The position numbers were made by a program, and so were the translations under genes. Positions 19,586 through 30,410 of a stretch of 64,000 bases of DNA are shown one piece after another. The DNA lies in assembly GCA_019155185.1 (NCBI GenBank), contig CM032816.1:12833848-12897847 (forward strand). Reading direction: 5' to 3'. How positions within the stretch are numbered: the stretch's first letter is position 1; each line of letters starts with the position of its first letter. The notes below the pieces were generated by a model that was not told the origin of the DNA, did no database searches, and saw only the letters and a program-made list of their open reading frames with translations. The stretch comes from Beaufortia kweichowensis (lineage: Eukaryota; Chordata; Actinopteri; Cypriniformes; Gastromyzontidae).

Positions 19586-20189
19586 GTTAACTTGCAGAAT
19601 TAGCAATGAAAAACAACATAATGTGCCCTTGAAGGGCACATAAATGCTGTTTGAAATTCTCTCAATAGTACTTCATCCACCCTGCCTCTGAAATGATGTA
19701 CTCTGACATGTGAATTAAAATAGCTGTTCATTCAATCAGTATGTAGTATGCCATATACTAAATCTGTCATTTTTCATTCATGTGACCCGTATGTTCATTC
19801 ACATAAAATATACCACGAAAAATACATTTACTGATGCCTATATCACTAAAAAAAAAAACTTGTGCCATCCTCACAATATCACAAGTGTTTTAGTAAATCC
19901 ACATAGATTATTTGTGTTTTAATTAATATTTCTGTGCGATTCGTAAAAAATTGCATTCACGTTTCAGTTTTGTGCAATATCATTTTAAATGAGTTTAAAG
20001 TTCTGGTTTACGCTTTATATTTTTTGATTCACATTTTTTTTTGTCAGTAACTGCAATACAGTAGGCGGGAAATTGATCCCATAAAATAGTTCTCCTATTT
20101 TTTTAAACTCAATTTAATGATTAATGTCACTAAAGTTCAATATCAATTATTAGTTAAACCAACTTAAAGTAATAAGGCAACTTAATACT

Positions 20190-20660
20190 TTATATTTCTG
20201 AGTAAAAAATGACAAATTTAAATGGTAAAAAGCTAAGGGCCAAGAATTGAACCCTGAGGGACACCGGTACTAACAAGACCAAACTTTGGCCATTCATAAA
20301 AACGAAATGACTACAAACAGTCAAATAAGATCTAAACCAAGCCAGTGCTGTCTCTGTCACCCGAAATACAAATTCAAGTCGACTAAGTAATACTGTCTGT
20401 CTTGGTATCAAAAGCTGAACGGTCCAGGAGACTCAGGATTGACACAGAATCAGAGTCAGATGCTAATTACAGGTCATTGGTGACTTTGACCAAGGCCATC
20501 TCAGTACTTTGCAATTTCTGAAACCCAGACTATATGGCTCGAAGAGGTTGTTAACAGTCAAATGATTGTGTAACTGAGATGCAACAACACCCTCTATTTT
20601 AGCCAAGAATGGCAGATTTGAAAAATTGCTTAAATCGTTCACATCATTATTATTCACTGA
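20190..20660 (-). mobile_element. Degenerate L2-like LINE reverse transcriptase fragment
   Basis: On the minus strand the conceptual peptide shows NLPFLAKIEGVVASQLHNHL, then NNLFEP, then, after frame changes, TALAWFRSYL and HFVFMNGQS. This is the finger-to-palm order of L2/CR1-clade reverse transcriptases. Several frames are used, so it is a dead copy. Confidence 0.75.
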
Positions 20661-23600
20661 GAGTGATTCATTTATAATTAAAATAACAGCCGTACTCAGA
20701 TAACCAAAACATGATTTAAATAAACTAGAATCAAGTTATAGCTTTCATATTAGATACTTGCGCATAAACAAGTGCTTCAGGATGTACTAAAGAAAATTGT
20801 AACAACCGAGAACCAGAAAAGCAAGAAAAGTAAAAAAAAAGCAAGCTACAGATGCATGTAAACCAAAAAAACAGGATGTTTGTTTGCGGGCGCTGGCCAT
20901 TTTTGCACTGCAATAATTTAGGAAATCAATACATAATTGAACTGAATTAAGGGCTTTTTCACATTGAACGCAATGTGAAATGATGACTCCCCTATTCCCC
21001 ACACTAAAGTTTTAGGATTAGCTAATCTGGCAGCAGTGTAAATGAGAGGAGTCATAATTTGGCAGGGGGACACAATTTGGCACAACAAGTGCGTAAGTGC
21101 ATAATGTAAGCAACACGAACATATAGTGAATTAAACGTTATCCAGGGACAATGCGATGTTGTAGTGCGTGTGTGTAAATGCATTTGTTTAGCTAACCTCA
21201 ACATAGAGACTGCAGTTGTTTTTGCTGTTCAAAGTCACATTTGGGATCCGATTCTGGATCAGATATGTATGGCTGGATCTGAATGTTGCCCAAAGTTATT
21301 TTAAGACAAAAAGTTTTATTTTGTTTTGATGTGGCTGCTTGATGAGCGCTGCACGTGCTTGTGAATCTAGCTCTGCCCACGGCACACCCCAGCAGCTTTC
21401 AGAAAGACAGCTGTATCTATCTTTTATAAATATAATAAAACTAAAGACTATTTAGAGATATGAATGATGCTATACTGCTCTATAGACATTCAAGATTAAC
21501 AAAAGATTGGCAGAAATGTGTATGATACGCCCTTTTAACAAAGGGAACCTTACTGTAAAGTGTTACCATATATTTTCTTTTCTTTTCTAGGAATAATGTT
21601 GCCGTCCACTGATTTGTTGATCTGTATCCAAGAGAGCACAAGGTATCGTTTGACTTTTAAAATGTGTTACTTGTGTTTTGGTCTGAGTACAAAACTAGAA
21701 ACGGGTTGTTCTTTGATCTTACTCTACACATTATGCTTTGTAATATCTTCACGATTGTGTACCCATGGTTATTTGAACTGTTTCTTAAAACCATAGCTTT
21801 GCTATGACTACTGTGATTGCTTCATTATAACCCATCAGAGTAAGAGAAGGCTTTCATATTGTGACACTATAAACCTTGATTCTGGATCAACACTCTACAC
21901 ACAACTTTCGAGTTAAACAGGCCTTAAAAATGTATTACTGAAAAGATTTTGTCAGACAATAAATGTTATTTTAATGTATATTTTTTGTGTATTTATCTGA
22001 TATTACGTCACCTTAGCAAGTGACACTTCATTTCTGACGTTGTCTGAATTCTGTGTTCATTATACATTATTATAAATTGTATTTTGGGAAATTATGTTAT
22101 TAATGACAGAAGACCTATACATGAACTACGGATGTGATTTGATTGGTATAGTATTTGTTTAATAGACTTTTTTTAAATATGATGTTTTTGTATTGTAAAT
22201 AAGGATCAAGTGACATTCTTTTATAACTAAACCCCCTGAAGAGGCTTAAGGGTTTAAGATTGGCTTAGCCTATCAAATTAATAAACTGTGTTGTGAAAGT
22301 TTTCAAAAAGTAGATGTACAGAAATGTATAATCAGTAGAAAATTTGTGAATTTTGAATAATATAACAACATCATAATGAATGAATGAATTGAATTCATAT
22401 GCAGTATAGGTTTCTGTATAGTGAAGTAAATGATTTCATGCATTTGTTTTTTTTTAACTGTTGTGTATTGTAATTTTATTTCTACTGCATTTATTGTAAC
22501 TTTATTGTAATTCTTAAAACGTTTATCCCTTGTATGGTGTTTGTTACTTAGACAATGTTTGCTGGTCTAGTGGACCCATAATATTATTTGTTTTAAATCA
22601 ATACAGTCATAAACATTTATTTATAAATACGTAACAGAAGTTTTATCCTTTATCCTATATTAATTCATTTCTTATTACAAGCAACATAGACGACATATAT
22701 AGTTAATAGTTCTCATTTACCATTATTAAGGGATATTTATGTGAAAAAACAATGTTAATTTGTGATAAAATACAATAAAAATAATAATCTATATGAAAAA
22801 ACATGTTTATGAATGTTCATGAAGCTTAAAAAAACAAGATCAAGATCAAGTTCAATTGATTTGTATAGAGCTTTTACAATGTAGCACTGTTTTAAAACAG
22901 CTTTACAGACACAACAAAAACAAAAGGATATACTGTAAATGATATATTGAAATACAATTTACAAAACCCAAAGCTAATTTAATATCTAATTTATCACATC
23001 ATTTTTCTTTTTGGTAAATATTCAAAATGAGTCCCACAGACCTGAACCAAGGGTTAAACTAAACTTCAGAAACAAAATATTTCATACAAAGTTGATGAGA
23101 AAATGCTAAGTAGATAGTTTGAAGTTTGTCTTACTGTTTGTTTCACACATTGTTTAAAGGTTCCATTTCTAACCCTTTTAATGAGTTGTATTTCCTGCAA
23201 TAGAAAAAGCTGCTGTTTACCCAACCTAACTTTGTGTTGTGTTGTGTTTAATGCTGTTGGATTTATTGGATTTCAGTTTTCTGCAGAAATTAAAGGGGTC
23301 ACATGATGGTTCTAAAAAGAACATTAGTTTGTGTATTTAGTTTAATGCAATGTGTTTACGTAGTTTAAGGTTAAAAAAGTCATTATTTTACACACACCAT
23401 GAAATTGACAACTGTTATTCTTTTATGGAATACTGTAGTATTTCTTTATAAATGACTCCTCCCGAGCACTCTTCACTTCTGGTCACGAGCGATGGAGATA
23501 TATCCTTTCAGCCAGCATAGACATAGAAGTCTTCCGGTGTCTTCCAGCTGTCTGGTGCGGAAAACCATCCAATCAGTTCTCCATGTTTGAAATTAAGCCC

Positions 23601-24752
23601 CGTTTCCAAAGTTTCTCGTTTCAGAAGCCGTTTCACTCGTAGATACGTCACGATGTTTATTGTATTTATCCACACACCTTCAATGTATTTGCACTGTTCA
23701 TGTTATTTTAGAGATGTATTATAAAAATAATATGATATTATTCCTTTATTTGAAAGGTCACGCCGTGCTGTTTCGACCTTCTGTTGCTCACACATCGTCA
23801 CGTGATGCGAATTCAGAGTTCAGCAAACTAAACCCCTGGAAGGTGTTTTTTATTTAACAATTTGTACATGGCAGCAATATATTTTCACAATATAAAGAGG
23901 AATCAGGTGCATACAAAATAAAAGATTGAGCAACTTACAAAAATAAAGACATTAAAGAGAGAGAAAAAAAGTATAATATCTAATAACGACATGGGGCTAA
24001 CGGCTTGTGCTGTAAATCATAATCATATATTACAGTTTAACTGCATTCTTGCTTTTCATGACCTCAAGGGATTTACAATAATTACTCTCTGTAAAAATGT
24101 ACAAAACATTGCTTTCACTTTCATATATTTGGATTTATGTATAAAGGTACGCCTTCTTTCTTTGCTTATAGATGTGGGCGGTTTACAAAGAAAATCTCTT
24201 TGAGACTTTGAGCTTTATAACTCTGCAGATCTTCTACATGCACAAACAGCTACACAACACACTAAAGAGAAAAGAAAACAAGAAATCACATCATATGACC
24301 CTCTGTAAGACATCCATAATATTAATAAAAAGCTGTGTCTGTGTTTTTGACATTTTTCTAAATTATCTGTGAATTGTATTTCACTATTAACACGAAAAGC
24401 GTTTGGCAAAATATATATTTCATCTTGGAAATTGTAAATGTTGCTTTTTTGTAATTGAAATATATCTATACCCTATTTAAAAACTTGCTTCCCTCTTAGA
24501 GTTTTAGATTGTTCATTCATTGCACACTTTACTACATGACTCTGTTTATATGTCTGGATGTGTCAGTCAGTAATGCCATAGAAACAAACATTTCTGCAGT
24601 TGCCAGCTATGTTCAATCAGCTGGAATATGAGGTCAGGCATTGGACTGATTGTTTTAAGGCTTCATGAGATTTATTTTAATAATGTTAACAAATCTCAGT
24701 ACATACTGAATTAGATGAAGTACCTATTAACTGTAAAAACAGTATGTACTAG
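20661..24752. other. Gene-free AT-rich stretch between ccdc136 exons and flnc
   Basis: No exon is recognised. A short repeat near 22835-22915 (TTCAATTGATTTGTATAGAGC ... AAAACAGCTTTACAG) is related to one at 25975-26045. The block from about 23280 (GGGGTCACATGATGG) to 23830 looks like a dispersed element, but I cannot name it. Confidence 0.4.
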
Positions 24753-24938
24753 TATGGGCAGTTGTAGCCTAGTGGTTAGAGAGTTGGACTAGTTGCCAGT
24801 TCCATTCCCAGTACCAGCAGAAAACAACTGAGGTGCTCTTGATCAAGACACCCTAATCTCTCCCAGTGTGCCACTGGTCACTTGTAAGTCCCTTTGGATA
24901 AAAGTTTCTGCCAAATGAATTAATGTAAATGTACTATA
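24753..24938 (+). mobile_element. tRNA-derived SINE (HE1/V-SINE type)
   Basis: The head AGCCTAGTGGTTAGAGAGTT resembles a tRNA A-box. It is followed by a B-box-like GTTCCATTCCC, a central body and the fish SINE tail GGATAAAAGTTTCTGCCAAA with an ATGTAAATGT end. The flanks (24690-24750 and 24939-25340) look like the two halves of another repeat that ends GTAGGCGATTTCGGACGC, so the SINE may be nested within it; that part is inference. Confidence 0.8.
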
Positions 24939-26203
24939 TAGTATGTGTGTGGGCAGTATAAATACATTTTAGGCATACTACATCCGCCACGTTTTCATTG
25001 TCATGCGACCCGTATGCTCCTTGATAACAGCCGTAAAAAAATAATGTACCTGGGCGTTGTTAAACTAGTTGTTAAACTAGTTGGGCGTTGTTGCCTGCCT
25101 TATATAGTTTTGCGCTATTGTTCTAACTTTTTTGTGTAACTTTTTTAATTTGGCAGCTCCTGTGGCATCATGGGATAGAATAGTATCCATCATAATGACA
25201 AATCTCAGCAGAAGCAGTAGACCATCCGGGTATTTCACGCCTACTGTTTTTTGTATACTGAGGTTTAAGACATACTACACATTGTGCATACTCATTTTCA
25301 CCTACTATATGGTTTGGAAGTAGGCGATTTCGGACGCAGGGTTTGTCGGGCCTTATTGAGGTATATAAACTGCTCATATTGTACCTTGTATTTCCACTTA
25401 CACTGGTAGTCTCCAGTGTAATTATCCTGTGTTCTCCTGTGTCTGTCTGAGTCTGTCTGGAAACATTACATCTCTATTTTCTATCCGCAAAGAGACATTA
25501 CTACAGTTATCTACCAGCCTTCTGCCATTAAAAAAAAATCTGGCACCTGATACTAAAGGCCCTTTCACACTGAGATACGATTGTGAGACGCAATCACCCG
25601 CATGATTAAAAAACAATAAAGCCCTTCACACTGCACATGATGATTCGCCGATTTTTTTCATATCACCCTGTAATTAAACGCCAATTAGATTTGAGCTTAA
25701 GACACATGCCCGGAGCCGCAGTTGTTACACAATAGAGCTGAAAGGTGGCGCTGAAGCACAGACTGCTGTATCGAATACCAGTGTAAACACCGTGTCCGTC
25801 TTCTCCCTCCATTCATCCGTAACAAGAGCTTTAGAGAAATAACAGCAAAATGTGCCAGAACAGTTTTTATTCAAAAGACACGAACACTTTACATGATTAG
25901 CAGATTGATGCTTTTATTCACATGTTAGCACTGATTAACAAGACACGTCAAACAAGCATCAAGCATGATCATAAATTCAGTTCAATTCACTTTTATTTAT
26001 ATAGCACTTTCAAAATTTTCATCGTTACAAAGCAGCTTTCCATCATAATTAAAAAAGAAATAATGATCATAAAAATAAGTAGCAGACATAAAATACATTA
26101 TGTGGTGTTAAAATGCATTACATACATGGTATTATTGCGAGTTGTTCTCTATGCAATGTAATTTATTAATGTGACTACGGTGGACTATTGTCATAAAGTG
26201 TGC
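24939..26203. other. Repeat-rich non-coding block
   Basis: Contains the likely right half of an interrupted DNA element (to about 25345), an element starting AAGGCCCTTTCACACTG at about 25556, and at 25975-26045 a dispersed motif (TTCAATTCACTTTTATTTAT ... AAAGCAGCTTTCC). No gene is seen. Confidence 0.5.
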
Positions 26204-26876
26204 TGTTATGATCGTCTAGTGCTAGCCACAACACAAATGATGTCGCTGCCACAAATTTACAGGTTTATTTACAGGCAAACAAAGAAAAGGGAAAAAAACT
26301 AAGATATAGGGATTTATATCGGGACAAGGCCAAAATAATAAACAAAACAACTAATTATACACCCTGTAAATTCAATAAAATACAACCCAACTTCTCTTAC
26401 TCCCTAAACCAAAAACACAAACAATAAAAACAAAAGACATGGAGTTTCTACTTCGTTTAAAATATAGAATAATATTTTCACTAAAATACAAATGAATTAA
26501 AAAGCAAAGGTCGACATTTCAAAGCAAAAATCACAAGTGCACAAAATCAGGAATAGAAATACAAACCATGTCAAGTGACACACATTCGACCCGCCACACT
26601 GTTTGATCCTTATATCCGGAGCCTAAGCAGGGACCAGACCAATCAGGGCTCAGGTTCTCTGCAGGCCACACCTTCTCCAGAAAAAAACTCAGGACATAAC
26701 ACTCCCACCCTTAAAAAGAAACACCACAGGTTTTAGGAATGGGCACGTGAAAGAGTGTCAGCAATCACATTTACAACCCCCTTTTTATGTTGAATTTCCA
26801 AATTAAAACCTTGACTAATCAGTGACCAATGCATAAGTCTATGGTTTGCATTGGACATACGCTGGAGGAACACTAA

Positions 26877-27477
26877 TGTTACAGAGCCATCTGATGCCTT
26901 TCCTATTCAAGCCGCATCAGATCTCACCGTCACTCACTCACGTTCTCATTCACCGGACTTTTAGAACTACACCACCCAGGATCCTTTGCACCGCAATCAC
27001 ACCAGCTGGAATCACCTTCACCTGTTTCTCATCATCCCGGACTCTTTAAATATCGTTGGTTTTCAGTTCACCGTTGTCAGATATTGGTTAGCTTCACGCT
27101 ATGCACCAGTCTGATCTTTTTCTTCTGCTCACCTGTTTATGCTCACCTGTTTATGCTCACCTGTTTATGCTCACCTGTTTATGCTCACCTGTTTATGCTC
27201 ACCTGTTTATGCTCACCTGTTTATGCTCACCTGTTTATGCTCACCTGTTTATGCTCACCTGTTTATGCTCACCTGTTTATGCTCACCTGTTTATGCTCAC
27301 CTGTTTATGCTCACCTGTTTATGCTCACCTGTTACCTTTGTTCTCTGGTTTGTCTTTGTTATTTAACAGCCATTGCTATTTGTGTTACCATTTGTACTTT
27401 TATGTTTAACCTTTTATATTAGTAAAAGTTTATCATTTACTTTGAATCCTGTGTGTCTTCCATCCACCCTTATAACA
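26877..27477 (+). mobile_element. Solo LTR nested in the Gmr1-like element
   Basis: The 601-bp unit begins TGTTACAGAG and ends CCTTATAACA. Direct repeats ACTAA flank it at 26872-26876 and 27478-27482. Removing it restores the colinear RNase H coding sequence of the host element, so it is a clean insertion younger than its host. It carries an AT-rich CTTTAAATATCG and a 14-bp minisatellite. Confidence 0.88.
27126..27332. repeat. 14-bp minisatellite, about 15 copies
   Basis: Unit GCTCACCTGTTTAT, nearly perfect, inside the solo LTR at 26877-27477. Because 14 is not a multiple of three and the unit lacks stops in this strand, all three frames stay open and give a LFMLTCLCSPVYAH-type peptide. No sign of coding use. 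Confidence 0.97.
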
Positions 27478-27962
27478 ACTAATGGATTATGATCCATAAA
27501 AACAGTAGTTGGTTGTGCACTAGATCCAATATACACTTTGAAATGTTGAAGGGCTGATAATAAAGCAAAGGCTTCCTTCTCTATGGTACTGCAGTCGAGT
27601 TGGTGCTTGAAACATTTCTTAAAAAAAAATTGATTGGGTGTTTCATTCCAGCATCATGGACTCCAGTCTTCTGTCACAGAAAGAAAAACAGCGGATGCCA
27701 CTTTAATTAAACCAGAATGATAAATAAACAGGTATGTCCAAATACTGTCCTTGGAAGTGCTGATTATATGGTTGTCACAGATTGTAATCCACAGGCAGTT
27801 GGTTTCACACACAGGTAAGAGTCCATAACAACTTAGACTGGACAGTACTACTTTATACAAGTGTGGTGATACGGTCAGGTGGTGGTGATCAGTTCGGAGA
27901 TGGTTCTGATAATGATGAGTCGTAACACTTTGGAGCACTACTTTATACTGTACAGTAGTTCA

Positions 27963-28360
27963 TGGTTCTGTAATGATGAGTCGTGTGAGCCACCTGCTGG
28001 TCAATAACATCTACAATCTCCTCAGATGCAGATTGAATGACAGATTGTTTATAAAGAAGAAAAGGCAAACACTGTAGTTGTACCGTGCAAACTGTGCCTT
28101 CCAGCTACAAAAACACTTTCTTTATCAAAGTACTCGACATCCAACCTAAAGACTATCACGGAAATCATGTCAGCTCTGTTAGTGCTTTAAAAATCTATGG
28201 TTTGTATGATCGCAGTTGTTCCTTCTCAATCTCTTCTTTTTAAGAAGATGTTAAATATATTAGAATAAATATGTATTTATGGTAAATAGATCATTTCAGA
28301 TTTTTTAAATACTTTTATTGTTGAGACCCATTCAAAAGTATGGAACATGTAACATTTAAA
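27963..28360 (-). repeat. Right copy of the inverted repeat pair
   Basis: Reverse-complement partner of 15931-16372. Shared blocks include TTGAGACCCATTCAAAAGTA and GAGCCACCTGCTGGT. A small local duplication (GGTTCTGATAATGATGAGTC-like) lies just outside it at about 27902-27985. Confidence 0.8.
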
Positions 28361-30410
28361 AAGAATAAATAATTAAAAATATTTTTTATTAAAAATTTAA
28401 AAAGAATTTTTAGATATTAGATAATACTTGTAATTTAAAAAATGTAATTTAAAGTAAATTTTTTTCCTATTTTTTTTCTTTTTTATTTCTTCTTCATATT
28501 AGCAGAGCATTTAGCTACAACATAGTTATAACCATATGACACTTTCTTATATTTTGCAGTAAATATTTTACATTTTGGACCAAATCCTTAATAAGGTTTT
28601 ATTCTCATTAGTTGACTGTATTTATATATGTGACCTTAAAGGAATCCAAAAGTAATCTGTTACATTCCTTTTATATTTTGGTGCTTGGATTAAGTTACTG
28701 AATACTTTTTTATGAAGTAATTTGTAACTGTAAGGGAATACATTTTAAAAGTAACCCTCCCAAGTCTAATGGTGAGTGGCGCCACCTAGTGTGTAAATAG
28801 TAAATGAATACAAGGCAAATAATCGCGTCCAATGTGGAGGGCTGGCTCTTTGGCGATTCACAACACTTTATCACATCGCTTATACTGTGAAAAGGCCTTT
28901 AAACCCTGCCATTCATTTTACAGTAACATACTGGCAGAACTGTTGCCGGTTAGTTACTGTAAATCCCATTGTTAGTTTATCTCTGATCGTTTAAATAATG
29001 TGTTCAAACATTGTTGTGGCAAAGGCAGCCAAGCTAGAATGTGACCAGCTGATGTTAAAACAACTTTAACCTGACAACACATGAAAATGGCCTACAATGA
29101 AGTAAAACAAATTTTTTTAGATATTAGATATTTAATTTTTAAACATTTTTAAGTCTCGAGTTAAGTTTGTCATATATGAAATATTGATGGGAAATAAAAG
29201 AGGTGTTCCTCCTGAGGAATGGTGACAGTTAACAGGTTAATCATTTGTAATGTAATATCATATATGTTTTGTGATCAGGATGAAATATTCCAGGGTGCCC
29301 TGTAATAATTTGATATAAAACTCAGTCATGTTTAGATCCCAGACGTTCATTCAAGTCTAAATCTGCTGCGCTGAGTCACTTGTCTGGTCATTGCTGTGAA
29401 CAGAGGTCAGCCCAAAATACACAAGGGTGAAAATAAACTGTGCCAGTTACTATTGCAACTTAAGACACACCAGCACTGTGTGACACTGACTTCACTCAGA
29501 GGAAAGGGAATTCTATTTAAAGAGTCAGAACAGATCACATTAAGATAAACAATAAGTGACTAATATATCAATCATTTTATTTTTCACATACTGTTCATCT
29601 GTTGTGTATTCATGTACTCACCAAACACATTATTGCATTTACATTTTCCATAGAGTACAGAAAGAATAGAAAAGAAGCAGAAGTAAGTGTTATCATTACC
29701 ACAACTATTCTGTTGGATTTAGGATTCGGATCTGATAATAGAAGATATAGAAACATGATCAATCATCAGACTGTGTAAAGGACTGAGGTAAGTATTAAAT
29801 AATACTAATGAACAACAAGTATGGTATGTATATCGGTGGAGTTGCTTAACAAATGTTCTTTTCATAATAATCATTTATAATAGCATGTCATATACGATAT
29901 GTAACATGGACACTATAATGCAAAGTGTCACACTCTATTTTTATGACACACAGTTTACAAATGAGAGGACAGCCTCCCCGTTACTCCAACAGTCCCAAAA
30001 TAAGTGTGTCTCAGCGGGCCAATCGCAGGCCGTCTCAGTTATCCAGCAGCATTAGAAAACTGTTCGTCATACTCCCGTTTACAGCATGACATCAGTGTGA
30101 TCCCGAGTCCTTTTAAACCCCCTTCATTCACCCTCTCCCCATGCATTTTACAAGAGAGCTTCTTTCAGCAAGACACCTTCATTTTTCATGAAGTGATATT
30201 CTTCAGTCTCAAAGTGTCCATTAAGAAGGAGCGACTACATTTGCCAGGACACTGAGAATTAAAAAAGGGGACCGGCCGCCTTGTAAACCGTAAATCGGAT
30301 AATCTATCACCGTCTTGACAGAAGATCCCTTCTCGCAAGTATTTGCGAAAGCCTGCGTGTTTCTACAACACTCTCTGTGAGCATTAGAGGTATAAAAGCA
30401 AAGGTCCATA
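28361..30410. other. Upstream region of flnc
   Basis: No coding exon. An element fragment with a GTGAAAAGGCCTTT end lies at about 28790-28905. The flnc 5' UTR and promoter should lie in roughly the last kilobase. A TATAAAAG at 30391-30398 is only 13-20 bases before the ATG, too close to serve as a TATA box for this start. No muscle-type element is certain. Confidence 0.45.

Larger units (their letters stand above)
26204..27620 (-). mobile_element. 3' end of a Gmr1-like LTR retrotransposon, interrupted by a solo LTR
   Basis: Read on the minus strand: RNase H sequence STIEKEAFALLSALQHFKVY and FMDHNPL (27620-27483), a later insertion (26877-27477), then NANHRLMHWSLISQGFNLEI and VVNVIADTLSRAHS with a stop. 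A polypurine tract (about 26702-26712) follows, then a 498-bp LTR (26204-26701) with TGTTATG...CATAACA ends. RNase H leads straight into the 3' LTR with no integrase, as in the Gmr1 clade, where integrase lies upstream of reverse transcriptase. The 5' part is missing. Confidence 0.75.

Noticed and set aside
27084..27422. Three overlapping 75-112 codon frames, and a CRISPR-like look
   Set aside because: Product of the 14-bp minisatellite; there are no spacers between units, so it is not a CRISPR array.
30391..30398. TATAAAAG just before the flnc start codon
   Set aside because: Too close to the ATG to place a transcript start downstream of it.
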